Shown: positions 1-16,500 of the stretch, one piece after another | Position numbering within the stretch: position 1 is the first letter of the stretch | How the letters are laid out: the number at the start of each line of letters is the position of its first letter | NCBI GenBank assembly: GCA_028583405.1 | Contig: CM053264.1 | Location: forward strand, 6,451,530 to 6,515,529 | Reading direction: 5' to 3' | Origin: Pogonophryne albipinna | Lineage: Eukaryota; Chordata; Actinopteri; Perciformes; Artedidraconidae | Length of the DNA: 64,000 nucleotides | Made by a program: the position numbers and the translations under genes | Notes under the pieces: model-generated | Told to the model about the DNA's origin: nothing | What the model saw: only the letters and a program-made list of their open reading frames with translations | Databases searched by the model: none

Positions 1-852
1 ATATGTTTAGCTAACGGGGAAGGTGAATGCTTCTGCAAGGAGAATTCTAAGTGCTCACAACCTCCGAGTCTTTCACAGATAGCTGCAGGAAGCGACAAAC
101 AGCAAAGCATGTGGATTGTTAGTATCTCCATCAAAAGTGTTGGGCACTGAGGCAACAAAAGAAAAACAAGTTCAATCATTAACACAGAAGAATTGACCTC
201 TCAAGAAACAAGTTAAATTATCTTTTGTGTCAATGAAAAACGTTTTGATAAGTTTATCTAAACAACAAATACATAGAGACAATAAAATAATCTATTATCT
301 TACACATTTGACTTTTATGATTTTTGAACCAGGCAAAAATAATGTCAAGCTAACGCTAAAAAGAGCTAGCTACAAAACTACCTGTCTCCACCACTCAACT
401 TAAATACAAAAAAATAGAATAGTGTTTTACATGCAATTTATTGTTTTTAAAACATAAAACAGCTTTATCTTTATGGTTAAGAAACATAGGTTTAATGTAA
501 AAACAAAGAAAGATAATATATTCTGTATCAACAAAAAATAAAGTGACTAGAAATAGCAATTTAGCTAAATAGCATGTGTATACATTCCTTTTACAGGGGA
601 AATTCAGCGTACTTTACATAAATAAAAACAAAAAGGACCGTCCATCTATATATAAATGATTATCGTGATTACAGCTGACAAAGGAATGCTAACTCACTTC
701 CTGGTTGTATGACTAAACATTCTATCAATAGGAACAAACTAATCTATGGCATCATTTCTCAGGTAAATTATACTGACCTGTGTTAACACTTTACATGCAC
801 TTCTAACAGCTTTAATTTTAAAACAGTTGTATTTACATTTCAGGCGTTTAGA
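1..852. other. AT-rich non-coding stretch
   Basis: This stretch lies downstream of oxgr1. I see no open frame with recognisable protein similarity and no tandem array. It may contain the end of the oxgr1 3' UTR, but I cannot place a poly(A) signal with confidence. Confidence 0.5.
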
Positions 853-1810
853 TGAGTAAAACCTACGTCACTTCCGGGCGAAAAGTACGGCCCCGCCCAC
901 TTTTGGGGGAAAACAACGCTGTCATTTGAATGGCGGGCAATACAGATTCTGACGTTTTTGCCAATCCGATCAGAATCTTTTGAAAACCGTGAATTTTTGG
1001 ATCTTCAAAGAGCTCGATATATGGTTACATTAAAATCAGTAGGCGAGGCTGTCGTTTCGCCAGCTGTTACTCTCATGAGCGAGGCGGAAAATAATAGTTT
1101 TATCATGCCAACAAGCTGCTGAGTCGTTTATTGCACCTCAAACATTAAAACAAATCCAGAGTTACGTTGTTCTGTACTTCCTCTAAGAACAAAGGACAGT
1201 AAAAGAAGAGCTCTGTGGCTTCAGGCTCGATCGCCATAGAGTGGCGAAGTCACGCCCATACCATGTTACTTCACAGTTTTACGACACTTTTTTTTTTGAC
1301 TTGCAAAATTATCTTTTAAATTGACAAACATCTATGTGTAATTCGTGGCACAATTCAAACGGGATCGAAAGATAATCTTTCGATCCCAATTGACTTCAAT
1401 ACATATTTTTTTCTAAATAAGGTCCCATCGAGCTCCCCCGGAAGGGGAGGGACTTCGCCACTCTATTCAAATGACAGCGTTGGTTTCCCCCAAAGTGGGC
1501 GGGGCCGTAAAGTGACGTAGATGGTACTCTCATCTATGAAAATCAATAGCCTACAGCTATATTTAACCATATATCGAGCCCGATCGTCGATTTCCAATAG
1601 CTTAATGTAATTGTTTGCCTGACTGGACATTGTAATCGGGCTCTTTGAGCCGCCAAAAATCCACGGTTTTCTTACATTTCTGATCGGATTGGCAAAAACT
1701 TCAGAATTTGTATTGACCGCCATTCAAATGACAGCGTTGTTTTCCCCCAAAAGTGGGCGGAGCCGTACTTTTTGCCCGGAAGTGACGCATTTGTTACTCT
1801 CATGTATACA
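853..1810. repeat. Foldback element with long inverted arms
   Basis: The left arm (about 853-1030) reappears inverted at about 1620-1805. Shared blocks include the motif cgtcacttccgggc, the block cccacttttgggggaaaaca and the block gccaatccgatcagaa. A second inverted copy of the outer arm lies inside at about 1467-1545. An inner pair, atagagtggcgaagtc at about 1230 and its complement at about 1450, flanks a 27-bp near-perfect palindrome at 1361-1387. This is the architecture of a non-autonomous foldback DNA element. No transposase frame is present, and the flanks do not show a clear target duplication. Confidence 0.7.
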
Positions 1811-1932
1811 ACTATGTATTGTCTGTGGGAAGCACACAATGGATATCATGCAGCTTTCCCGACATTGTGTTTGAGTCAGAAGGCTTAAAGTAATTCCACA
1901 AAAAAGATGGAAGTCATTCTGGCGTTGGACTG

Positions 1933-2934
1933 TCAGTGGTCAGCCGGCATGTCAGGGCCTGCCTGGCTGATGATGGCCAGGTGGAGCACTGACCTAACCT
2001 TTGTCAGCCAGTTTTCAGGGTAAAAAGTGCTGATGAAGGCCCTCCTAAACTTATCCCCTGACAGAGTGTACAGAGCCAGGTTAGAAAACGTGTTGACACC
2101 AGCCAGAGGCCTGGAGATAATATACACTGCATGCACGATGCGCTCCACCGTGCATGACGTCGTTCTAGTATCTATCCGCAAAATACGCAGGATGTGATAA
2201 GGCAGGAAACACACCACAAACACCACCAGGATTAACACGGTCACGCGCCGCGCGCGCTTCCTGAACGGACTGGACGTGGAGAGCCCATTCGCTAACTGCT
2301 TCACGATACCGACATAACACATGGATACTACCACAAGGGGGAGTAGAAATCCGATTGCAGTGAGCAGCCTGCCGTACCAGCGCAGGTGGACAGGTATGGC
2401 GCTAGCAAAGTCCAAGCAGTAGGTCTTGTTGTTGCGTTTATCCAAGGATATCATCGTCAACATTGGTGTGACTTCGGCAGCAGTGATGATCCAGACGGCT
2501 GTGCACGCAACTATTCCCCAAACCTTATGCTGCACCTGAGCGGCCCTCAGAGGCTGAATCACCACCACGTAACGGAACACTGCGAGACACGTCAGGAAGA
2601 GGATGCTCCCGTACAGGTTGAAATGAAAACCAAAGCGCACAAAGCGGCACATGAAGTCACCGAGGGTCCACGATTCCCCGTTGCTGTAGTAGTAGACCAG
2701 GAAGGGCAGACTGAGCACGTAGAGGAGGTCCGTCAGCGCCAGGTTGACCATGATGATGCTGCTGCTCTTCCAGGGGCGCAGCTTCGTCAGGTAGATGCCA
2801 ATGGCAGTGATGTTGCCCACTAGGCCCACCACAAAGATGACGCTGTAGCAGACAGGCAGGTAGTAGCGCTTCATCAGTTGGTCGACAATAGTGCAGTTGA
2901 GATGTTCTTCGTAGTCGAGGATGCTGGCTGCCAT
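1933..2934 (-). CDS. oxgr1: 2-oxoglutarate receptor 1 (class A GPCR)
   Basis: This is a 333-residue seven-transmembrane receptor in a single coding exon. Family members are P2Y-like G protein-coupled receptors; mammalian OXGR1 senses alpha-ketoglutarate (and leukotriene E4) at the plasma membrane. Visible hallmarks are an N-terminal sequon at N13, a TM1 block with GNIT, the RPWKSSSIIM block after TM1, LALTDLLY in TM2, the TM3 to ECL2 cysteine pair (C96, C173), and FRY at 120-122 replacing the usual DRY, as in OXGR1. Late in the chain are a CFLPYHILR block (TM6) and a TM7 block with SRPLAGVNTF. I chose the Met at 2934 because the longer upstream reading crosses a strong splice acceptor (ttttcacag, exon edge about 2950) and adds non-conserved residues. 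A 5' UTR intron is therefore likely. Teleosts have several oxgr1-like copies, so the exact paralogue is open. Confidence 0.88.
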   Translation of the reverse strand: MAASILDYEEHLNCTIVDQLMKRYYLPVCYSVIFVVGLVGNITAIGIYLTKLRPWKSSSIIMVNLALTDLLYVLSLPFLVYYYSNGESWTLGDFMCRFVRFGFHFNLYGSILFLTCLAVFRYVVVIQPLRAAQVQHKVWGIVACTAVWIITAAEVTPMLTMISLDKRNNKTYCLDFASAIPVHLRWYGRLLTAIGFLLPLVVVSMCYVGIVKQLANGLSTSSPFRKRARRVTVLILVVFVVCFLPYHILRILRIDTRTTSCTVERIVHAVYIISRPLAGVNTFSNLALYTLSGDKFRRAFISTFYPENWLTKVRSVLHLAIISQAGPDMPADH

Positions 2935-2950
2935 TGCTGACTTCTGTTGA

Positions 2951-5114
2951 CTGTGAAAATATTTTATAAACCGCGTTACAATTATAAAAAAAACACAGCA
3001 ACATTTATCAAAATGTTCATTACATTTGGAAGGGTCTAGCATGGGCCAAAAGGGAACCACGATGTCCCTTTGATTTTGGAGCGGATCAGAACAATTTGAC
3101 GAATATTTGAAATATTTAGACCTTAAGAAAAGGGCCTTGGTGAAGGTCTACTCTGCGCACTTCAAGTGCCCCTCTAGTGTTACTTGTTCTTTGGTACAAA
3201 AATATGCTTGATATATGAGATCAGAAATGTTGGTGATTAATCTCATAATCAACTAAAAGATCTAACTAACAAATCCCCTGTTAAAATTAATATGGTAAAA
3301 AAAACTGGGACCTGCTTAATGCTCAACTTATTTGATCTGCTTTTCACAAATTTGGCCAATTTAGTTCAAATGAATACTAAAATGCTCTGCAAAGCTTCTA
3401 GAAGTTGTCTGGGTTCATCATTATGAGTCAATACTGCAAATAACAGTACTTTGATTCAATGAGTATATGTATAAAAATGCTGAACAAATGAATTTTTTTG
3501 TCCATTTGTAATAGATGTTTCCAGCATGAAGATTATCTGTTTTTTCCGATTCCAATTGGCTGAGTCATACATTATATGTTGTTGGAGGACAAAAAACAAC
3601 GGCAGCGAACACATCCTCATTCCCTTTCCCTCAGCTGTCAGATACTCATTGGTAATTACCACTGGAAGTCACAGGCACAGAAACCCAGAGGCGAGCAGAC
3701 TAGGAAAGATAACAAATAATCAAGTAAACTCAGCGGGAAAGAAGCAAACAACAGCTTCTTCCTTCTTCTGCAAACAGTCTGCTTTCTGAAAGCCGCTATG
3801 GATTTGATGGAGCCTGTGGCAAGCTTTCTGTAATGCAGTAAATTCAATCTGCTCTCATTAAAGAACTGGGGACACGTGCCTGGTGTTATTTACACGTGGC
3901 ATATACACTCAGATTTCACAAGGCAATACTTGTACTACACTTTGTGAGAAAATACAAGTTCTATAAAGTGAGTTTTATCCATACAGAAATGCTGAGTGAT
4001 AAAGGTTGAAAAACTGATATTTCTACTCACTTCTAGTTCCAGTGTCTATATCAGTGCTCACTCCAAGCCTTCAGGGTATTATGTTTTCTCACCCATCCCT
4101 CCGTCGCTCCCCCCCCTCCTCCTCGCTCCACTTCCCTTCAACCCTTCTTCACAAACGGGGAACTCCAGCAGGGTTTAGTTTTAAGCCCACTGTTGTGTGC
4201 TTCATCTTGAGCCATGTTCACTGGTTTCCTGGTTGCATGCTTGAGCTGACAGAGCTCAAGGTTCGCTGTATTTACACAGATCAGGTTTCAGGTGAAATTG
4301 CTAAGAATAACGGGAAAACAAGTCCGACAACACAGATGAAGTGAACTCTCCAGTGAGTAACCTCAGGAGTTTCTTTAGAAGAGTTATTACTTCTTAAAGG
4401 CATGTCAACGCCTTTAACAAGGGCAATATTTGGCACGGATAGACCTTGATTTCGGATAAAAGTAATGAGGAAGTTTAGCAAGATGTGGGAAATAAATGAA
4501 ATTACAGTGTCATCTGTATGACTGTGCAAAATATACGGTAGTGTCAGGCGAAAAATAAATAGCTTTTCGCATATTTCAGCTATTTCAAATCTCTTGATCG
4601 AGTTTCAAACATAGACCAGCACAGTTCGACTTTCAGTCAAACAAGGTAGAAGAAAGTGAGTTAATTATCCTCCTTAACACACCAGTTGTACAAATATTTG
4701 TGAACAATGATTGTCTAAATGTGGTGAGAAATCCTTCAACATCCTGTGCCATCACCTGGTAATGTAAGTGTTAAATCAACGATGTGACAATGAGTCATTG
4801 TGAATGTATTAAAGGTCAGTGAGAGGCGAAACTGTGGAGATACTTTAACTTCTCCACTCACGTTTGATGGTTCCATTTCTCGAACATGCAGTGAAGTAAC
4901 TCATGGACATGCTGACACAAATGAAGGTGTGACATGTTTGAAGATTATTTTGTAGTGTTTAAATGTCAACACTTCACCTGCTATTAACCCAGTTCCACTT
5001 CTCTGTTTACCTGACGCTACAAAGAAGCTACAAATATACATCTCCTCTCGCTCCCTCGACGTGTCTCTTCTCTGATCACACCGAATCAGAAAAAGAAGCA
5101 GAAGTTTACAAATG
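2951..5114. other. Intergenic region between oxgr1 and klhl41
   Basis: The region is AT-rich and non-coding. It should hold the upstream non-coding exon and promoter of oxgr1, which I cannot locate. There are no convincing coding frames, and the short open frames lack codon structure. Confidence 0.5.
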
Positions 5115-5120
5115 TTTATT
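5115..5120 (-). terminator. Probable poly(A) signal of klhl41
   Basis: TTTATT on the plus strand reads AATAAA on the gene strand, about 260 bases past the klhl41 stop. It is the first canonical hexamer after the stop. Confidence 0.55.
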
Positions 5121-5377
5121 TTACAAAAGAAATGCTAGAAATGGTGTAAACAGAGTTCTATAGATCAATCTTAATTATGATGTCTTTTTTTTTTTAATAC
5201 TGTGGGGATAGTGCAGTCTTTCAAGAGAAACTGAGTGTTTATAGTCAAAGGTCAACTCGACACAGACATGTGAGTGCAGAGGATGAGACGACTCGGAGGC
5301 AGCGCTGGGGGATGAGGCGGTTGTCAGGAGGTGTTGGTGGGGGGTTAGAAAGAAAGGAAGAAAGGAAGTGCTTCTGT

Positions 5378-9972
<4,595 letters not shown>

Positions 9973-10111
9973 GGTGTGTCACTGGGGGGTCTGTGGAGAG
10001 AGGAAGGAGACAGCGGCCACAGGTCCTTTTGGCAGTCGGTCCTGGCTGGAAAAGGGAGAGCAGAGAAAAGGGTCCCCGAGTGAAGACCCTGCAATTCAAT
10101 CCCGTCCCCCT

Positions 10112-10121
10112 CTAAATATAG
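10112..10121 (-). promoter_or_regulatory. TATA/MEF2-like element upstream of klhl41
   Basis: The gene strand reads CTATATTTAG, which fits both a TATA box and the MEF2 consensus YTAWWWWTAR. It lies about 120 bases upstream of the acceptor that precedes the klhl41 start codon. A CAGCTG E-box sits about 85 bases further upstream (10203-10208). This arrangement is typical of muscle promoters. The transcription start is inferred, not shown. Confidence 0.6.
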
Positions 10122-11103
10122 CTCCCTCTGCCCCCTGCCTCCTTCAGCTTTAGTGGAATCTGACTGGGCCAAGTCACGGCGCACTACAGGCCTCGGCTCG
10201 AGCAGCTGCTGTCACAGACTGAAAGAAGCAACTGGCTGCTCAGGCTGGAGATCTGCCATCATGATTCAGCTCCCAAAGTGTCATATGGCCAACTAACAGT
10301 AGAAACAATGCTGTCAAAACCCTTGAATAGCTCGCCACAAGCTGCACATATGACCGAGAGGTGGTTTAGAGCAGACGCTGTCACTTTCAAAAATATATGA
10401 ATGAGATCATCCTTTCATTTAAATCCGATTTTCATTCATTCATTTATTTACTTCCTTTATTCAGTCTGAAACAGCCAAACAACTGATTTAGTCTTTACTT
10501 TGCAATTCATATACCGGGACTAAGCAACCGAGACAGTTAGTGTCCATCATTACGTCCCTATTACTGTCACTGATACAATTACAACAATTCCTTTTATTAA
10601 GTACTTTACTTAAAACATTTTCAAAGCCTAATTTACCATCTTGTTATATCAACCAACATTTAAAATGTCCCAAATTTTCCATTTACAGTCATAAAAAAGA
10701 AAAGCAGCAGATACCACATTTGAATCAGCAAATTGGGTATTTTTCTTTAAAGGTCGAAGCGTGATCTAAATGGTTGCTAAATGATGTGTTTTTCGACTCT
10801 TAAAGTCCACAAATCATCTAATTTTTAAAGTCATGTTGAAATGTTGTTTGCTTTTACTTCTATAATATCTTATTTCTTACCATTTATTTTTCATTTCATA
10901 CTTTCTTCTAGCACTTCACAGTTTGTTCCTTCGCTGAATCATTTGCTACATTTCAAATTGACAAGTCAAAACAAAATCCACTCTCGTTTTTTCTTATCTT
11001 TTCACAGCATGGCATTATTTAAGTGAGATTGAAGAGCACAAAAACATTGTGCTAAAAATGGACCAGTAAAGTTTGTGTGTAGCAGCTGTGTGCAAAAACA
11101 GGT

Positions 11104-11304
<201 letters not shown>

Positions 11305-11368
11305 CTGTCCACCAATCAGCATGAATCTTCCTTTTCCCTGTGGGGATTCCAGCTGTGTGGTTGGTTGG

Positions 11369-11370
<2 letters not shown>

Positions 11371-11400
<30 letters not shown>
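11371..11400. repeat. (GT)15 microsatellite
   Basis: A 30-base GT run of opposite phase, only 68 bases from the long AC run. The two could pair as a hairpin in single strands. Confidence 0.95.
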
Positions 11401-11401
<1 letters not shown>

Positions 11402-13386
11402 GCTCTGCAGTTAAACCTTTTAAAACAAACCTCAATCAATCAGTAATGTGACTGCTGAAAATATTTACTATTCTAAATAAATGGTGTCAATTTGCTTACA
11501 GACATACATTTGAGAACAAAATGGTAAAAAGGCAATCACTGATGTGTCTGGATCAATAGGATCTTCTATTGTTGAGTCTTGTTTCTGTGGCCTGATAAAG
11601 TGTGAGGAGTGTGTAGAGTTAGGTAACATTTCTCCCGTGGGCAGCACTAAAGATAGATCAGACTACGCCACTTGTCAAGGAGTGTCTAACGGGTAATTTA
11701 AGCAGAAGGGGAGAGCAGATTGTCTGATGGGTAAAGAAACGTTTTCTATTGATTTTTGTAAAATATTTAGGGACTGTATGTAAATGATCGGGGTGAACCC
11801 TATGTTGCTGATGAAGACATATTTCACCTCTTTGCTGTCAAATTCATTGGGTCCACCATTATCTATTTGTTCTACTGCATTAATCTAAACCTTTCTGCAT
11901 AGAATATATGCTGTTAGTGTTGGATTCATTGTAAAATGGCTGTGATTTAATGCGATTTACTGCATTGGTGTAATGTAATGTTTCATTATAGCTGGGTAAA
12001 CAATGATTTTCCGTCCTTGGTTGGACATTTAAGATGAATACGATAATGGTAAGATCTCATTCCAAACACTCCAATTTAGTTTAATCGGATTAATAATATA
12101 CTTACATTCAGGGTCTTGGTTGGTTACAATTTGGCTGATCGTCAAATTGTCCATGAACTGAAAATGCATGCACAGAACTGATCGGATTATAAAAATATCA
12201 AACATTGAACAGCCACAATCAACATGTCTCGTATCAATAAACAGAATAGTAAAACAATTGGAATACACTTGGATCATAATACATTCTTACTTTTTATATA
12301 GCTGTTATCATGTTAAATGTATTTCAAATAATTGTCATACGGTCCCTTAATATGAATGAGCTTTTGCACATACTGTATTAGTTTGGATCAGATTTATTTA
12401 GAATGTTTGACATCAAATGTTGAACATGTAACAGTACAATATGGATGTATACGGTACAGATGGGTATTATAGTGACACACCAACCATGGAAGTGCAGTCA
12501 TAGTATGTTGTGCTGTGGTAACACTTCAGTGACATGAGCATGTGTTACCCAGTAGAGGGCAGTGTGTGTATGTGTGTGTCCATCGATCAGTTTACTGCTT
12601 TAACAAATATAAGCAGTAATAAGTAAAAAAACATTTAAAAAATCACATTTTAATTCAACAAACAAAACACATTCAAATGCACAGTTATTCCATGAAGTTA
12701 CAGAGCACCAGTCATTTATATAAAAGGACAACATACATGTTATTGATATAAGTAATGAGAGGCTTCATTTGTGTGTTATTGGCTCTTGCGGTTATGCACT
12801 AAAAAGGACCTACATTTATTTTTTGGAGTAAAGAAATTAACGGCTACATTACACTATTGTGGCACATTGATTTCTGGTAGCAGAGGATTTACTGGTCAGT
12901 CGTTTTTTTCACAATCTTTGCAGCACTCACAAACATGATCATGTCCGAGAGGTGTGGGGATCCCTGGAAATAGAACACACAGTGAAGCTCATCTGTATTC
13001 CTGAGTAGGAGCGCTGGACTATCTCCTGCGTTAGATGCTGAGATAAAAAACAACTGAGGTATCTGTCAAAATGGGATCTCTTTCACTATAATTACAGGAA
13101 GATGATTTTACAATGAGTTAAACAGGAAGAGGCCCACAGACAAATTGTAACAGGGATATAGAACATCAGAGTAAATGTAAATGCCGGAGGATTATGCAGA
13201 AACTACACAACCCTATGAAAAATAGCTGGTGTTAGCTGCCTCTCAGATGTTTGGCAGATGCCTTCACTCAACATCCTGAAAAAAAACATAAAAGTCAGTA
13301 CTTTTGAACCAATACCATTCTTATGTCCTCATCTCTGTATGACAGGCTAGGTGTGAGTTAACATTGAAGGGATGAGTCACCAGATA

Positions 13387-13577
13387 TCAGGCGATGATCA
13401 CACACGTCCTCTTGCACTCGTCCTCCGTGTCAAAGCGGTTCTTGTTGCCGTTGCAGCCCCCGTACCAGAACTGTGCGCAGGCGTTGGCCTGCTTGTCGTA
13501 GTACCAGCGGATGTTGTAGTCTCGACACGTGCCCTGGTCCAGAACCAGGCCGCAGCGAGGGTCCAGCGGCACTCTCT
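13387..13577 (-). CDS. col28 last exon: Kunitz domain
   Basis: The exon follows a strong acceptor (gtcttcctgcag) and encodes 62 full codons plus stop. Six cysteines have BPTI spacing (residues 1164, 1173, 1189, 1197, 1210, 1214), with the FWYGGC and NRF motifs of the fold. The residue after the second cysteine (the P1 position) is Arg1174, followed by Asp. An Arg P1 would be compatible with trypsin-like protease inhibition; the Asp at P1' is unusual. The chain ends four residues after the last cysteine. Confidence 0.93.
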
Positions 13578-16500
13578 CTGCAGGAAGACGAGCAGAGTCT
13601 AGCAAATCATCCTCACTGCATCAAAAATAATTGGCCTCTCTGCTCCTCACCTGTAGACCTCATTACTGAGTGTCAATCAGAAAGCACTTATCATAACCGC
13701 AGAGTCCCCTGCTACCACATGCATCATGGGCAGATTAGGCACAGACATGCCCCTCCCCCCCCTCTCACCTACATACAGTAGGAGCCAGACACACACACAC
13801 TATTGTACTGTATTTTTAAACATTCCTATTTCTTGTCTCGAGTATTTTTCTCACAGTGGTTTTCTTCCCAGGGGCCGTCGGTAGACAATAACCTTACAGT
13901 TTGAGGTTCATAAAACGAGCTCATAAATCTGAACATATTAAAACACACCGCCGTTGGGCAGAGAAAGAACGCCCATCGCACAAACGGCTTTTCATTAGTC
14001 ATCGTGCGTTTCTGTAGTAATGTATGATTTATCAGGGAGTAACTGAAAAGTGTCCATATGACACCGATAACAATAAAGCAGAAATTCCTAATGTATTTTA
14101 TAGATGCACTTACTAATACAATGCCCTGTTGAATTACCTGTTGAAATCTTCCAGAAGACTGTCAATCACGTTTTATAATTGGAAAGAATTAAGTTATTTA
14201 ATTGACCCAGAACTCATGGTCAATGATTCCTTATGCTTCGTGCAAAAGATGAGCTTACCTGAAGTCTGGGTGTTAGTTATATCTCAGTCTCTGTGTCAGG
14301 AGGAGCATGTTGAACGGCAGCTCAAAGTTATCTGAACCAATGATTCAGAGGAACGCCAAAGACAATCTCTCCTCACTTAGAAATGAGTTCCAGCTCTCTG
14401 ATTTTCCAGTTGACTGTATCACGAACAGCCAGGAAAAGAACATCATGAGTATATTGGAAGGATATCCAATGTGGTTTTTTAGTCTAGTTGAACCTTTGAA
14501 ATGCAGTAGGGATAGGGGTTTGAATTCAACCACAAGTGCGGTTTATATTCAATCATTAAAATGTTTGTCTCAGGAATGATGCAGTTAAAAACACTCATGT
14601 GCACGCTATGATTATAACACATCGCTTGTTTGATTATAATTAAAGCTAAAGGAATGATTTATTGTATTCCTGCTGCCTGAGGAGTCAACAACAGGAAGTT
14701 TCTTCACCCATTTTCATTTCTTGCTAGTGTTTTTCTGTAATTACAAATAATTGTTTTGGACGAGCGCTCTCTTTTGTGCACAGGTATGTTAGTGTGTCAT
14801 GTCTCTGCGTGCACTGGCTGTGCGAGAGAATGATGGAAAAGCATCTGTACCTTTGGGAAGCGCTGGCTTTACGCGCTCTATGGACACACCCGAGGATGAT
14901 ATGGTTGTTCTTGAGGAAGAAGATGATGAAGAGGAGGAGGAGCCTCTCGTACTGGAGGATTCCTCTCCCTCTGAGGTGTTGCGGTTAAATGTGTCCCCGC
15001 GCTCGTTTCCAGTCAACACATACTGACTTCCTCCTCCCTGAGAGGGACAAAACCGTTGTTAACAGCTTCATAATGTTAATTACATATAATTATAGATGTA
15101 TGTTCCTTACATGTCCTGTGCTGGACCCTGTGCTGGACCCTGTGCTGGACCCTGTGCTGGACCCTGTGCTGCCCTGCTGTTTGGAGTCTACCTGGACCCC
15201 TGTGTTGGTGCCAGTGTTACGGCCGCTCTGAACCTGCTGCTCAGTGGAAGGCCTGAAGGGATATCCTCCAACAGCGTACTTCCCGTTGTTTCCGTTCCTG
15301 TATCCGTTGTTCCCATGGCCGTTGTAGCCATTTGTTATTCTGTTATATATCAGGGCTCCATTCTCGTCCTCACAGAACTGGCTGACCAACTTGGATTCCA
15401 GCGCTAAGACAAAGACAGAGAGAGAGGAGAAGTCAGAGATACAGGAAGTGTTGTCTCGACAGATTCTACACCTATTGGGATATAATAGCAGCATGGTTCT
15501 GGGGAGGGATCTGTTGGTAAGTCCACCATTTAAGTCCAGATCAAAATATCTCAACAGCTATTGGATGGATTGCCAGTATATATTGCACAGACATTCCTCT
15601 TTAGAACCACTAGGATGTTCACGTTTGTGGTTCTGCATGATTTGTTTTCAGAATATCGGATGGGGCCATGATGATCTCTTGGTACAGGAAACTGGTTTTA
15701 AGCCTGGGTTATACATTATATCCAAGATTTCTAAGTAACACAAGGGGAACATTTGCGTCACACTTGGGCAGATTAAATCTCATAAAATAATTAAAACTAT
15801 CTTAAGCATTTGGGTACTGGCATTTTTACCAGCATATACACAAATACCATTGAATGTATTAAGCTCATATCCCTCAAAAAACGAGGAATATAACACTGAC
15901 ACACCGCCAAAGACACATTTCTCTAACCTGGCAAAGTGTTGAAGTCGTCGATGAGGAACATGTGCTCGGTGTCGGGGTCCGAGGCGATCAGATTGAGCTC
16001 TCTCATGAATTCGGCCTGTGTTGGGTCTGAGGTGTTCACAATCCCCAGAGCGAACATCTCGATATTGGCGGCGTGAGCTTCTCGTACGGCCAGATCCAGC
16101 TTCACCGGCTCCCGCTTGTCCGTCTGCCCGTCAGTGATTACGATGGCCACTTTGCTGACCCCCACACGGGAGCTGTAGAACGCGTCCTGGGTGGCTTTAC
16201 GGATGGCTGTCCCGGTGTAAGTGCCCTCTCCCATGTACGGGATGTTCCTGATGGCCTGCTTAATGTCCTGCTTGGTGTTGTAGCGCGCCAGGTTGAACAC
16301 CAGCTTCACCTCCAGGCTGTACAGCACCAGGCCGATCCTGGTGGCGTTGCGGCCCACCGTGACGCGGTCCACCAGCGCCGCCACAAAGTCCTTGATGATC
16401 TCAAAGTTATCCGGGCCCACGCTCTCTGAGCTGTCAATGACAAACACCAGCTCCATGGGCCTCTCCTTACACTTGATCCCACATCCTGGAAGCACATCAA

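Noticed and set aside
1463..1874. Short open frames inside the foldback repeat
   Set aside because: They cover inverted-repeat arms and have no codon structure or similarity.
2386..2823. 145-codon open frame antisense to oxgr1
   Set aside because: The opposite strand is a clear receptor gene. The antisense peptide has no domain character.
2935..3060. N-terminal extension of oxgr1 by 42 residues
   Set aside because: The extension is unlike the family and crosses a strong splice acceptor at about 2951. The Met at 2934 gives the usual receptor length.
15119..15171. CRISPR-like or regulatory tandem repeat
   Set aside because: The units are contiguous with no spacers, and they lie inside a coding exon of the collagen.
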